This document shows, piece by piece, positions 20,215 to 28,900 of a DNA stretch of 64,000 bases (position 1 is the stretch's first letter; each line of letters opens with the position of its first letter). Location: positions 25,505,391-25,569,390 of the forward strand of contig CM055107.1 in the NCBI GenBank assembly GCA_029204225.1. The letters run 5' to 3'. The DNA is from Diphasiastrum complanatum (taxonomy: Eukaryota > Streptophyta > Lycopodiopsida > Lycopodiales > Lycopodiaceae). The notes under the pieces are model-generated. The model made no database searches and had not been told where the DNA came from. It saw only the letters and a list, made by a program, of their open reading frames with translations. The translations under genes were made by a program, and so were the position numbers.

Positions 20215-20732
20215 ATGTGGCAAAATGTCTTGGGAAGGAATATGACCACACCTACTAAGGAGGTCTTTTAGCAATTCATAAATTGCATTTTGCAACTTTT
20301 CAGTGTATCCTCATGTGCTTTGTTTTACCTTTTTCCCTATATTTAGAGTTGTAGTTTCCTTGGATAAGATACTTGAAACAAGGAGAGGAATGTGGTTAAC
20401 AAAGAGCATAGTATATATATTGATATGCTCTAGAGCATATATGTACATTTTTTTAATCATTGTTAGATACAATATCGCTTTTGTAGTAGTGCAAGTAAGA
20501 TTAGTTTGTATGCTACTTTAAGAAAGTCATATTTCTTATACTTTGTCAAACGACTGTGCAGGTATGGTGTCCAGTGGGTTATCCACGTCTAGTGGAAAAA
20601 ATTTCAGATTCTATTATCAAAGGACCAATTGAGAAAAGGTGTGCATGCTTTGAAAAGCTTCAGTTGAAAAAGCCAGGGTTGGAGTTATATGGAGGATGTC
20701 CACCTGACTCAAAAGTTTGTAAGACATCTTAG
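5051..20732 (+). CDS. Membrane-associated progesterone receptor / neuferricin-like gene, 3' half (three exons)
   Basis: The three exons are 5051-5097, 7055-7229 and 20562-20732. They join in phase: exon one ends with AT, exon two starts with C (an Ile codon), and the next junction is phase 0. The protein reads IKSIVDWRSFYSR, then GKLVGRYYDIYGYPTKELL, FPNCNSRWSEKDGGE and VWCPVGYPRLVEK, and ends at TAG 20730-20732 after VCKTS. This is the conserved C-terminal half of plant MAPR4/neuferricin (CYB5D2-type) proteins, which carry a cytochrome b5-like heme/steroid-binding domain and a membrane anchor upstream. Those N-terminal parts are not in the window. I see no stop or frameshift in the three exons, so the gene may be functional despite a 13.3-kb last intron. 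Family assignment is from remembered motif patterns; splicing is inferred. Confidence 0.82.
5098..7054. other. Intron of the MAPR-like gene
   Basis: This is AT-rich sequence between a GTAAGT donor and a tttctgtgatttccag acceptor. No mobile-element coding sequence is visible. A poly-T tract lies near 6606. Confidence 0.7.
7055..7229 (+). CDS. MAPR/neuferricin-like exon B
   Basis: Its first base completes a codon split with exon A, and 58 further codons follow. It encodes GKLVGRYYD, PTKELL, a charged stretch LLKKQEAEES and PNCNSRWSEKDGGE. It ends at GAG before a GT donor (7230). Reading on without splicing gives GCFFLTCYL and a stop at 7260-7262, so the family-typical tail VWCPVGYPRL is reached only by splicing to 20562. 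Confidence 0.85.
7405..7834 (+). repeat. 5' LTR of copia-2
   Basis: It is 430 bp, starting TGTTAGGAATT and ending ATTTTGACA. The promoter-like CTATATAAGAAGG near 7671 is also kept in the 3' copy. Confidence 0.92.
7835..7846 (+). promoter_or_regulatory. Primer binding site of copia-2
   Basis: TGGTATCAGAGC directly abuts the LTR end and is complementary to the 3' end of initiator tRNA-Met. Confidence 0.9.
7847..8489 (+). other. Leader of copia-2 with internal near-repeats
   Basis: This is an untranslated leader containing several diverged repeats of a motif like cagatcgttg / ggaggccaat (about 8100-8300). No ORF of note is present. It ends where the reversed gag begins. Confidence 0.6.
8490..9257 (-). 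pseudogene. copia gag in reverse orientation inside copia-2
   Basis: The ATG is at 9257 (minus), opening MAGLNDAVLPESSKLDG, followed by NYIIWKFKMQNIL, EYWEIV, KEAWDILKNLYE and FTRVKDLRGQL. A frameshift near 8725 leads to a lysine-rich tail, GGKGKKKKKKQQ. The CCHC knuckle is missing. It occupies the place where copia-2's own gag should be but lies on the opposite strand to its protease (from 9318) and RT. Its sequence differs from the copia-3 gag, so it is not part of the nested element. The best explanation is an inversion of copia-2's own gag. Insertion of a gag from another element is the alternative. Confidence 0.8.
9318..9840 (+). pseudogene. copia-2 protease and start of GAG-pre-integrase
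   Basis: An acidic linker (EEEETSNAKLSALDLEDYEL) leads into the protease: YWFIDIGASKHMT, YDIKGVGKVQVES, ELYVPGIKKNLLSVSAI and RCLIKR. The active-site triad reads D-I-G rather than D-S-G. The frame stays open into LYKLQAQ, the beginning of GAG-pre-integrase. It is then cut at 9840 by the nested element. No ATG is needed because it is part of a polyprotein. Confidence 0.87.
9841..10625 (-). repeat. 3' LTR of copia-3
   Basis: On the minus strand it begins TGTCAGAAATGG directly after the purine tract CAAGAGGGAG. It ends GCTTCCGCGACA at 9841, giving TG...CA ends over 785 bp. There is no second copy in the window to align with, so the low-coordinate boundary rests on the TG/CA ends and the switch out of copia-2 coding sequence. 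Confidence 0.75.
10626..10635 (-). promoter_or_regulatory. Polypurine tract of copia-3
   Basis: CAAGAGGGAG sits immediately before the TG of the 3' LTR on the minus strand, the normal site of plus-strand priming. Confidence 0.75.
10636..11607 (-). pseudogene. copia-3 RT C-terminus and RNase H
   Basis: A long open frame reads YEITDLGEATKCLGLEI, LIGSLMYLTICTRPDLAFSV, ILQYLKGTQ, then the RNase H motifs HHYSDASWASCKDD, SSCEIEYVAAS and the tail FHSKMKHIPLKYHHIRDL and ADLLTK. The catalytic acids of RNase H (D in SDASW, E in CEIEY) are kept. The frame then runs on through the polypurine tract into the LTR. Confidence 0.9.
11555..12240 (-). pseudogene. copia-3 reverse transcriptase, N-terminal and catalytic part
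   Basis: The pieces lie in three frames. GYKWVYKKKLKSDGTIGR and LVAKGYTQ come first, then IHQIDVKTAFLHGDLEE with MKQPEGYEDP, then CIYGLKQAPRAWYKKLD leading to the catalytic box. The box reads F-A-D-D instead of Y-V-D-D; both aspartates are present. A frameshift follows directly after it (about 11606). The interruptions rule out a working RT. Confidence 0.88.
12511..13650 (-). pseudogene. copia-3 GAG-pre-integrase and integrase
   Basis: LWHRRMYHRNMRSLYDMS is the GAG-pre motif. Integrase shows D in LVHSDVCGPM, D in LRADNGGEYKS and, after a frame change near 12900, E in YNGVAERKNRM. QFWAEAIAAAVHLQN and the C-terminal RVFGCAAYKHIP follow. All three DDE residues are visible but in two frames. After 12511 the protein continues through an acidic linker into RT. 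Confidence 0.9.
13651..13710 (-). pseudogene. copia-3 protease active-site segment
   Basis: On the minus strand this reads LIIDSGATSHITC, the canonical D-S-G active site. It runs in frame into the rest of the protease (ILGDGSRHDVKGIGS and LYVPSLRKDLLSVS, to about 13480), which overlaps the integrase entry. It is the only copia protease in the window with an intact DSG. Confidence 0.85.
13699..14445 (-). pseudogene. copia-3 gag, N-terminus missing
   Basis: It reads W-I-R-K-H-ERTMAIIVSSINEDLLMHI, then MKFLPMSYQPLRMLI, a CCHC knuckle CDHCHKPGHTANKC (about 13890-13931) and a second, incomplete knuckle HCKKKGHSAYNC. The usual gag start (a segment like LDGTNYxxW) is absent because the element breaks off at 14445. 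Two frame changes occur. Confidence 0.85.
14451..16093 (+). pseudogene. copia-2 reverse transcriptase and RNase H
   Basis: KKAIGCKWVYRTKYKSDGS, FAPVAKSTTMRIVLSLA and MDVKSAFLNGFLEEQVY run to an in-frame TAG at 14989-14991, where PEGY normally follows. A frame change near 15010 then opens 358 codons. These carry LYGLKQAPRAWY, MYVDDLIITG (intact YVDD), LGIEV, YLTTTRPDIAYAVS, then RNase H with VDADWAGD, STEAEYRA, FHSRTKHIEVQQHFI and ADIFTKGL. Apart from the one nonsense codon and one frameshift this RT is well preserved. Copia-2 is therefore probably the youngest element here with both LTRs. Confidence 0.92.
16128..16560 (+). repeat. 3' LTR of copia-2
   Basis: It aligns end to end with 7405-7834, with roughly twenty differences. 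Its first bases are mutated away from TGTTAGG, so the 16128 start comes from the alignment. It ends AATTCTGACA and is followed by the CTTTT duplication. Confidence 0.9.
16566..16859. other. Intron spacer
   Basis: AT-rich, with no recognisable gene or element. Confidence 0.4.
16860..17100. repeat. GC-rich palindromic GTACCGC repeat, copy 1
   Basis: This is a dense set of short inverted repeats built on GGTACC and GCGGTACC. It is interrupted by an A/T-rich stem (attttttttcaatttttttt against tgtaaaaaaaaatatta). The part from 17017 to 17094 recurs in the same orientation at about 18943-19022. Confidence 0.75.
17540..18430. repeat. Large imperfect inverted repeat enclosing two GC-rich direct repeats
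   Basis: Left arm 17540-17706 (cttacccatattgcccacta, then the GGTACC-rich block) pairs with right arm 18290-18430. Between the arms sit two direct repeats, 17716-18005 and 18017-18268. Each starts like atgagggtc-gggcc, is rich in GGACGCG/CGTCCG motifs, contains long T-then-A tracts that can pair, and ends in ccatccgcttcctta. The GC content contrasts sharply with the AT-rich surroundings. No coding function is apparent. Confidence 0.75.
18265..18293. repeat. (TA)n tract
   Basis: Simple repeat between the second GC-rich unit and the right arm. Confidence 0.9.
18392..18890. repeat. Inverted repeat with a G-rich centre
   Basis: Arms of about 60 bp (18392-18455 and 18826-18890, sharing gggcaatatgggtatcagct) are nearly perfect inverted copies. 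The centre (18650-18730) is G-rich, with repeated gggggtttggggggc units. The left arm is shared with the larger inverted repeat at 17540-18430, so several arms can pair alternatively. Confidence 0.75.
18943..19022. repeat. GC-rich GTACCGC repeat, copy 2
   Basis: Direct-orientation relative of 17017-17094, sharing agtatggatc-gcggtaccggg and ending tggatctatg. Confidence 0.7.
19014..19068. repeat. (AT)n tract
   Basis: Simple repeat directly after the palindromic unit. Confidence 0.9.
19243..19428 (+). other. Unassigned short ORF in the intron
   Basis: From the ATG at 19243 it reads MTSEHVLTCLQNYFDT, then a hydrophobic LLGGLLLES and a lysine-rich end. The sequence composition looks protein-like but I do not recognise a family. 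It lies just upstream of a copia RNase H remnant and may belong to a mobile element or a captured exon. Confidence 0.2.
19441..19629 (+). pseudogene. Copia RNase H C-terminal remnant
   Basis: KVHLYCDQQIVFYLHTD...SSARIEINN aligns by pattern with the copia RNase H end (LYCDNQ...NPVFHERTKHIEID). It is followed by a polypurine tract and an LTR, as expected for the 3' end of a plus-strand element. Confidence 0.6.
19749..20152 (+). repeat. 3' LTR (LTR-A), short form
   Basis: It begins TGTCATGGACATG after the purine-rich aaaaggaggcaa and ends at about gaatctgtgataac, where a (CT)n tract starts. It matches LTR-B (27286-28377) over nearly its whole length but lacks an internal block of about 670 bp. 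A TATA-like ctataaatagcc lies at about 19929-19940. Confidence 0.75.
20153..20209. repeat. (CT)n microsatellite
   Basis: Pure dinucleotide tract replacing the last bases of LTR-A. Confidence 0.95.
20562..20732 (+). CDS. MAPR/neuferricin-like terminal exon
   Basis: Acceptor gactgtgcag, then VWCPVGYPRLVEKISDS, IEKRCACFEKLQLKKPGLE and LYGGCPPDSKVCKTS, then TAG. The VWC...GYPR and KRCACF motifs are typical of the C-terminus of this family. It supplies the C-terminal cysteines absent from the exon B read-through. Confidence 0.85.
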   Translation, partial: VWCPVGYPRLVEKISDSIIKGPIEKRCACFEKLQLKKPGLELYGGCPPDSKVCKTS

Positions 20733-22187
20733 CCCATTATTGGAAAAAATTACCAATGATGTGTGTAGAATGTTGTGACGAACATGAAATGTCATGTCAA
20801 TATTTGTTAGTACATCAGTAATAGCACTAGGAAGAATCTTCCAACTTTTGCTTTTCTCCATTACACATTACTTATATCATGGCAAGAATAAAAAATGACT
20901 TAACATAAATGTAAAAATTGAAAAAGATGAAATCCTGGGACAAAATGTTTTTTAGTTTTTACATCCTAAATATTTGTGATTTCTTTTGGTACATGTTTTT
21001 GTGAACTTTGGTTAGGATTTGGGGCTAGGTTGAGATGGCAACCAAACCTACTTTATTGTCTTTGCGAGAGTGAAGGCTCATTTGTCGGAGTTTACTGAGC
21101 TGGAGGGGAGAGTGCATTGCTACTTGCATAAGAGGTGATGAGGAAACATAGATTAAGTTCAAAGCTAATGAAAAAAATAATTTTGACAGCTTTGGGAAAT
21201 AGATGCTCTTGTTTGAGCCTTGCTATAGCTTATTCCTCATGTAAACTGTTTTCTAGGTTGCAAAATTGCAAGTTGAGGACCTTTGAAATTCTCCACAATG
21301 TAGGGATTTTCGGTATACCAGTTTGCATATGGCCATTTGGGTGTGGGTATAGCGGCCTTTAAACTAAGAATTTTGTGCATTGTTGGCATTGTGCATAAGA
21401 CCCTTCAACAAGTTCCATCGTCCACAAGTTATATGCATAATTGCTTCTGGTTTTTGGTAATCTAGTAAATAACTTAACTACGTGCCTCCCATTTGCTAGT
21501 GCTAATATAAGTGAGTAAGATTTCTAAGGTTATTGTATAGAATTTAAATGCCAAACTTTTGTGTGAAGAGCATCTTGATATGTGACTTGATGGCCAAGGT
21601 TGATAAGCAACCATCCTTAGGGTTGATAAGCGATTGCCCTTAGAGTTGATAGGTGAGGTGAAAAAAAATGAATGGCAGCAAAAAGGATGAAGGACAGATA
21701 CAATGCTCGTAAGTAAGATAAAGCAATGTCCTCTTATAAATGGAGGAGGTGGAGGAATAGTAGTATGTGAACCTTTAAGTACATTTTCCCAAGTTTGGAC
21801 AGTCGTATCATGCTGCTCCGCCCAAGCTGCTGGATCTTAGCTGCATTAGTCGTGTGAGAGGAAGCTTCCTTTTGATAAACGTTCACTGCGATTGTTAAGT
21901 TATTGGAATATACGGAGTTGATCTTGACGAAGAAGAGCGACCAAGGCAAATGGAGGTGAAAATGCTTTTGGGGTGGCTGGAGTCATAGGGAGAGCTATAG
22001 TAACTTCACTACTATGACGAATATGATTTGATGGCGAGATAGGATCTGCAACAGGCATAGGAGTAGAAACAGGGATGGCATGAGGCAAATCAGAGTGAGG
22101 CACTGGAGCAGGTGTAGCTGGAGGTGTAGAAGAGGTTAAGGCTGAGGTAATGGAATCAAAAGAAGATGACTAGGAGTGCAAATCTGC

Positions 22188-22190
<3 letters not shown>
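20733..22190. other. 3' flank of the MAPR-like gene and spacer
   Basis: The first few hundred bases probably include the 3' UTR. On the minus strand at 21900-22103 there is a proline-rich open stretch (ALPMTPATPKAF) that I cannot assign. Confidence 0.35.

Positions 22191-22242
<52 letters not shown>
22191..22242. repeat. (AG)n microsatellite
   Basis: Pure dinucleotide tract. Confidence 0.95.
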
Positions 22243-22246
<4 letters not shown>

Positions 22247-22469
22247 AATGTCTTATTTAGTGTCTTATTTAGTGGATGTAGGTACAAAAGACAAAATAAA
22301 TACATCCCAAGTGCGTTATAACAAGAGGAGCATAATAATTATCTGTTTCTCAAGTGTCATGCAATGGCTAAAGAAAAGATAACTATATTGAAGTAAATCA
22401 ACAAAAGGTAATAATAAGCTCTCTAATGTCTCTATTTTTTAATCCTATCTATATTTGGTAGGGCCTACA

Positions 22470-22745
22470 TCGAGTATCTTCTTGTAGACTACATTGAATT
22501 AGTACTTTGTACCTATTTTTGACTAGTGGGTGTTGACTTCTAGGTAGGTAGGTGGAGTAGCTATCAAGAGTTAGGTGAGGCTAAAGAGAGAAATTAAAAT
22601 GCCTATAAATAAGAGGGCATCTGGCAAGTTTTCTTAGCTATTGTTTTGTACTTCGATGCTACCTCATTGTACTTTCATGATTGTACTTGTTACCATTAAT
22701 AGATTCCTACTTGTACTTCTATTTGCGTCAACGAGATTTAATAGA
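22470..22745 (+). repeat. Possible LTR or promoter-like remnant
   Basis: A TATA-like tgcctataaataag near 22600 is followed about 60 bp later by T-rich sequence like an LTR R/U5 (cattgtactttcatgattg). No paired copy or primer site was found. Confidence 0.25.
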
Positions 22746-24430
22746 GAATGATAGTTTTTAACCTTCTTGTTGTACTACATCTAATGACATGGAGAGTTTA
22801 TTGTGTAACTTTGAGAGCAAAGACTTTATATTTGGGTGTGTTTATTGGACTTGGATTTGATCTTCCATTTATTAGTGTGGTCCAGGACGATCCACCTCTT
22901 AAACTAGTGGAAAGTGCTATTAGGCTCTTTGGAAGCTTTGTGGAGCTTTCTCTAGGTGATCCTTCACACTTTGTTGGCCTCTTTGTAAGGTGTAGTTTTT
23001 TATTTTTTTATGCTACTAAGGTTGGATGGACTTTCAAGCTTATAATGGTTTGGAATATAGGTAAGAAGTTATATTTTCTTCTAGTTAAATTGGTGTTCAC
23101 CGGTCCCATATTGTACTTGAAGAAAGTGCTTTCATTTGGCAATTTCTTTTTTTGCTAGTCTTTTACATAGTATTGTCTAGATCTTCTAGGATTTGGAATT
23201 TAGAGTGATGACCTTGGAGTATCATATGAAGATATGAGTTTACACAATGATTTGTAAAACCAAAGCGATTTTGACATAAACAACAAATACTTTTGAGACA
23301 TTTTGAAATTTATTTGAAAACTTAGAAGAGAAGACATGAACATTCATTGAAGTGAATATACCACAAGGCACACTAGAAGACAATAAAATAAAAATATACA
23401 AGGGTGTTGAACACATTTGTTGATTGTTGTAGATTTGTGTTGATAAACGATCAACATTTTGATTATGCTTGTGATATAAGTAACTTTTGTGAGTGCATGC
23501 ACAAATGTGTTGTTACAAAGACGTCACCCAATACACTTTATTAGGGTCTAAATGACTAACATTGTAGAATGCTAAAAATAAAAAGAAATGTTGTAGAAAC
23601 AATGGGAAGGGCCAAAAACTTGTTGGAAGCATAGGGGCCTTCTAAATATGTTAGATATCTAAGTCTATTGTTGTGACTATAAAGTTTGTTAAAAGTTGAA
23701 AGAGTTGTTGAGAGCAATATCATCGGAGAAATGCCTAAAATGTTAACCTTAAAAGTGCTTTAGCTAATTTGAAAAGGCACATGCATACCGATGAGGTCCC
23801 ACAATCTATTCATTATCTTTTGAGGTTGTGAAGTGGCACGTTCTTGGCATAATTTGTTACAACAATCTACTTCCAGTGGCTAAAGTGCAAAAAAAGACAA
23901 AATCTTTCAATGACAACTAGACTGTACAAGCCTATAAGACATGTAAATAATTAGGTATGTATTATGGTTTGCACAAAGATGACGTAAAGGTGCTTATTTT
24001 TTGAGAGGAAAAACAAAGATAATTAGTTTTGAAGATGGGGTGATTACCCTTTTTAAAAAGTATTCATTTTCACATTGCATAAAACATTTATATTACTTAA
24101 CAATTCATTGCCCAAGGACGTAAAGTTTGACAAATACAAAGTACATCAATTATCCAAAATAATTCACACAAAATCTGCAAATGATTAATTTCAAGTAGTT
24201 AATTAGTATATTAGAACTTTAATCATAAAAAGGTTTTTTTGTAGAGCAAGTTAAGGTTAGCCACAAAGTAGAATATTTAGGCAACGAACATCACCAAGAT
24301 AAAAAAATTTGATGTGAAAACTTTCAAAAGTTTTGTTATTACAATACTCAAAAAATTGTACACACATTGTTGTAGTCTTGAAAATTGTCCTCTTGTTGAT
24401 GTTGATCCACACAACAACTCTCTTCACATT
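22746..24430. other. AT-rich spacer
   Basis: It contains a 136-codon open frame from the ATG at 22748. Its composition is that of AT-rich non-coding DNA and I recognise no domain. Nothing else is supported. Confidence 0.35.
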
Positions 24431-24439
24431 TTTATGGCA

Positions 24440-25045
24440 AATGTTTCATTCGAAGAGCGATTATGGAATTCAAGGTTCTCATTTCTTTGCTTCTCGTGTA
24501 GCAAGAAACCTCCTGATTCAATATAGGTAGGTAGAGTATCTCATGTTGAAATGCCAGTAACAAATGTATGCGAATTGTTTGTCAGATCGCTTAATATCAA
24601 TTGAACCATTTTTTGATTATTCATTGCTTTTCCAACCACTACCAATTGGTCTCAAATTTCCACCTTGAGCAAGTGTTTAACATGTACAATCATGGCTCTA
24701 TCATCCATTCTCATAGCGTGTAGTGTCTTCTTCAAGAAGAGAAATCGAGAAGTATTGACAGTCTGAAGATGTATTCCATTTTTCTGTTGGTCTACGCGAG
24801 GCACTAATGTATGGAATGACTACATCCTTCACCGATAACTTAATTAAAATTTGAGCTCTTCCATTTTCCCTGTTGAATGCACGCCAGTCATTATCAAGAA
24901 CATAATGTGTTTTTTCACCTATTACAATGTCCCATAGCTCATTTTCTATCAAAATGTTCTTCATTTTAAAGTTACATATAGAGTAATTAGAAGCTCCTCC
25001 CAATTTACTCGCTTCTAAAAGGATGCTATCACTTATGGTAGCTAT
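24440..25045 (-). pseudogene. Copia gag remnant
   Basis: On the minus strand, ASKLGGASNYSICNFKMKNIL, LWDIVIGEKTH and LSVKDVVIPYIS are the gag N-terminal core. After frame changes come DQLVVVGKAMNN, MVQLILSDLTNN and LPTYIESGGFLLHEKQ. These correspond to the DQL..IG / ILNSLP / LLQEEQ motifs. There is at least one nonsense codon. No pol follows. Confidence 0.78.
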
Positions 25046-25615
<570 letters not shown>

Positions 25616-26008
25616 GAAGTTTTGACCATATTTGATATGAACCATTGATCAAGGAGCCTATGAAAGCTAATCTCCATTGTCCAACATATTTTTAAGTTGA
25701 TCTAGGTTCGTGTGCCCTCCTTGTGACAAAAAATGCCATCTAACCAAAGGAAAAACCTTAGACACACTATGTAGAAGTTTGTCGTGGAGGCACAAATGTT
25801 TTTCTCTATCTTCGTTGCTCTACCACTGTTGTTGCTTCATGTCGGCTTGCGAACTGTTCTTTTTTTATTGTCTAACAAATTTTGATCTAATTAAGCTACC
25901 TACAAGAGATGTACTCTCCAAAAGCTAGAGAATATTCTCTCTAGGATCCCACCTATTCCTAACATAACATTCTCCCCAGCTTAAACAAGTTCTGTCCCTA
26001 GCACGAGC

Positions 26009-26655
26009 TGTGAAAAATTGCCTACATTGGAAAATCTAGCCATGTAGAATATTGTACATTTTGTACATACACACCTAAAGTAGGTTACCACGAGTCAAGA
26101 GGAGTGGTTGTGTCCATTTGGTAGTGATTTCTACTTTGTAGGATCTAGACCATGATTTATGATGAGATTTGTACCTACCATGCATCTACCAAGCATGACT
26201 CTTGAATCTAGGCTAGGGTTTTCACATTAGGGCAAGAAAGTGGAGTCTACTTCTTTATTACATGCTGGATTTTCACCTAACTTAACAAAGGAAGTGTGTT
26301 TTACTATGTATTTCCATTCTCCATAGTGAGAAGATAGAAACTTTTTGGAGCCTCAAGGAGAAACTCGAGTTTCCTCTCATTGTATGGTGATTACTCTTGA
26401 TTTCCAATGAAACCCAGCTTTGGCACTTTGTAAACAATGTCTACAGGCCGTACTACAGCCTTATTTTCACACGTGTGGAGTTGGATTACGCTAATTGATC
26501 AATGCTTTGATTGTTTCTACTTATTTCCTATCAAGCTGCTAAACTAGATCTTGTTTTCTGATGACTAGTTTCTGATAGATTGTTTAACAAGCATACAATC
26601 ACCTTGTGGATCATTCAAAGATCCATTTATGGTCCTTAGTACTGTACTTTTCACA
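26009..26655. repeat. TGTGAAAA...TTTTCACA element with perfect 5-bp duplication (solo LTR or TIR element)
   Basis: It begins TGTGAAAA and ends TTTTCACA, so the ends are 8-bp inverted repeats and also TG...CA. CGAGC flanks it on both sides (26004-26008 and 26656-26660). The 647-bp body is a diverged inverted copy of 27370-28041. TG...CA ends with a 5-bp duplication fit a solo LTR; a small TIR transposon is the alternative. No coding potential is seen. Confidence 0.78.
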
Positions 26656-26660
26656 CGAGC

Positions 26661-27285
26661 AAGAAATATAAAAAATGACTCTAACTTTCACACTTACCTA
26701 GAAAATCATTACTCTTAGTCTGATTTCAAATATCAAATAAGTACTTAGAGATGGAACAATTCCTCAATTGTTTATCTCTGATTTGAAGTACTATATCTGG
26801 TTTTAGAAGTACACTAAGCGAGAAATTTTTCTATTGGGTATGATTCTCTCCAAACTAGTAACGTCACCTTCATGTAAATTCATTTTACATGAACCATTGG
26901 GCGAATTATCACCTTACATTGGAGATCAATGTTCAAAAGTTAAAGAAACAAACAATTATAGTCCAAGACTATCCAAAATTTCTTGTAGACCTGTCATAAA
27001 TGCTTCTTGGTACAAATACACTTAGAATATAAAAAAAACTAAGGCATAACAATTTATCCTATCAAAATTTTAGGAGATCCACCAAGATAAAATGACTTTA
27101 ACTCAATTCTGAGTACCTTGGATACTCTCTAGAGTTAAGTGCTCTATTCCTAGCATCTCATGCAAGAAAATAACAACCATTCAATCTCGATAGATTTGTC
27201 TATCTCCCATTAATCGGAGATCTAGGCTGAAAATCGTATGCAAGCATCTATAGATCACAATCTATAGTAGAGCTTCATCCACTAA
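26661..27285. other. Spacer between the repeat copies
   Basis: AT-rich, no gene or element recognised. Confidence 0.4.
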
Positions 27286-28377
27286 TGTTAATGGACACGC
27301 ATTATAGTCCATACTTCTCTACTTTCGACAACATTAGTGGACACATTGTTTATATTTACATGTGATGTGTGTGAAAGTACAGTACTTTGGACCTTGAATG
27401 AGTGCATTTAATGCCTCACAAGAGTGATTGATTGATTGATCATAAAAACAATGCAGACTAGACATTAGATTTTGAGATCTGGATCAACAAATTAGCATCT
27501 ATCAATCAAGAGCAACTTTTAATCATTAATCAAACGCAAAGTACAACCCACTCACATGTGGAACAGTAGATAGTACGACTTGTAGACTGAAAAACAAAGT
27601 ACAAATGACTTTGATCTTGCTTGGATCCAAAAAATAACAAGTACATAGAATAGAAACTTGAGTCTTGCCCATGAGCTCTCAAAAATAATCTAAGTGCTTA
27701 CTATGGAGAGTCTCCTACATATAATAGCCTCTTTCTTTGTAAAGTTAGGTGAATTTCCAGCATGTAATAAGGAAGTTAACTTGGCTTTCTTGCCCTAATT
27801 TGCCAACCTAGCCTCTTTCTAAGAGTCATGCCAAGTAGGTGGCTAGTTGGTCAATCTCTACCACAAATCTAGGATTTAGATCCTATAAAGTAGGAATCAC
27901 TACCAAATTGACTTGATCTAACCTACACTAGGATAGGTTTCCCACGTGGCTCCAAGGCCTCACACGTGTGGGACCCACTTATGTACATTTTACATGATTT
28001 TTGATCAAGCTAGATTTGCCAATTTTTGGCAATTTCTCACACGGGCCTAGAAATAATATTTTACATGGTTTTTTTTTCTTATTTTTGGCCCTAATTTTTG
28101 AATTTCACCTTTCCTCCAAATCAATATGAAGGGAGGTAGGGTTTTTCGACTATAAATAGGCACTAAGGCTGGTTATTTTCTAGCTTTTGATCATTTTGAG
28201 TCTTGGGCTTCTTGTAGGGGAGTTGTACTATTTTGGAGAACTTAGTTGGAGATCTGCTTGAGCTATCGATGGCCATTGATATTCATACAGTTTCTTAGTT
28301 GGAGAATGCTTTGTGAATGTTCTTTTGTTGTCTTTTATGCATTATTGATATCAAAATCTATGAATCTGTTCATAACA
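27286..28377 (+). repeat. 5' LTR (LTR-B), carrying an internal insertion
   Basis: It starts TGTTAATGGACACG, ends TTCATAACA and is followed by a primer site. It matches LTR-A at both ends (27286-27368 and 28040-28377). The intervening block is the 27370-28041 repeat. The TATA-like ctataaataggc at about 28151 is shared with LTR-A. Confidence 0.8.
27370..28041. repeat. TGTGAAAG...CTCACA repeat inserted in LTR-B
   Basis: It is a diverged, inverted relative of 26009-26655, sharing the gtacagtact end, agttaggtgaa..ccagcatgtaataa and atcactaccaaat..gac. LTR-A lacks it, so LTR-A looks like the empty site. I could not see a clear target duplication. Confidence 0.7.
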
Positions 28378-28390
28378 TGGTATCAGAATA
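28378..28390 (+). promoter_or_regulatory. Primer binding site after LTR-B
   Basis: TGGTATCAGAATA directly after the LTR end; it matches the tRNA-Met-type site over its first 10 bases. Confidence 0.75.
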
Positions 28391-28796
28391 CCTTCTTGAG
28401 CAATCGAGAGTGTTCTTTTTTGTTTTATCGTTTCTTTGCAGGTTTTTGGATCTTATGTTTGTTTTTGTGATTTGTTTTGCAAGTTTAAGAGTCTTCATTG
28501 AAGGACTAAAATCTGCTATCCCTTTTCTCTCTTCATCTCTTTCTAGATGGATCTTCATCGTTTGGTGCATTTTTAACTCTCTCTCTCTAGACAATTTTCT
28601 GGCTAAGTTTCTCTCTCTTGATTTTTTTTTTTTCACATTTTTTGTCATACAAGAGATACCCTGTTGCGCTAAATTGGAAATCGATTCTCTGATATCGAAA
28701 CAAATTGATTCGAACTGAAGAATTTGATATCGCGAAAGTTATCAAGTATAAGAGCTGGCGCTCTGATATAGTATTAGGCTTTGAAGAATCAACGCT
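28391..28796. other. Copia leader remnant
   Basis: T-rich sequence after the LTR-B primer site, with no gag following. It runs into an opposite-strand primer site. Confidence 0.45.
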
Positions 28797-28900
28797 CTGA
28801 TACCATGTTGGAAAGAGGTGTATAAAAGATAGGTCGAATAGAATCGAATAAAAAGAATTTGAATGACAAGAAAGAAAACTTATTGTGCACATCGGAATCT
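28796..28900 (-). repeat. Primer site and start of an LTR of a minus-strand copia
   Basis: On the minus strand, TGGTATCAGAGC (28795-28806) follows an LTR end CTTTCCAACA. The LTR therefore starts at 28807 on the plus strand and extends right for an undetermined length. No internal coding region for it remains to the left. Confidence 0.55.

Larger units (their letters stand above)
7230..20561 (+). other. 13.3-kb retrotransposon-filled intron of the MAPR-like gene
   Basis: The intron runs from GT at 7230 to AG at 20560-20561. It contains the outer copia-2 element, the nested copia-3, the palindromic GC-rich cluster, a copia RNase H/LTR tail and a (CT)n tract. The flanking exons splice in frame, which is the main support for treating the whole interval as one intron. 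Confidence 0.75.

Noticed and set aside
22748-23158. 136-codon ORF
   Set aside because: AT-rich hydrophobic composition, no domain and no supporting splice or homology signal.
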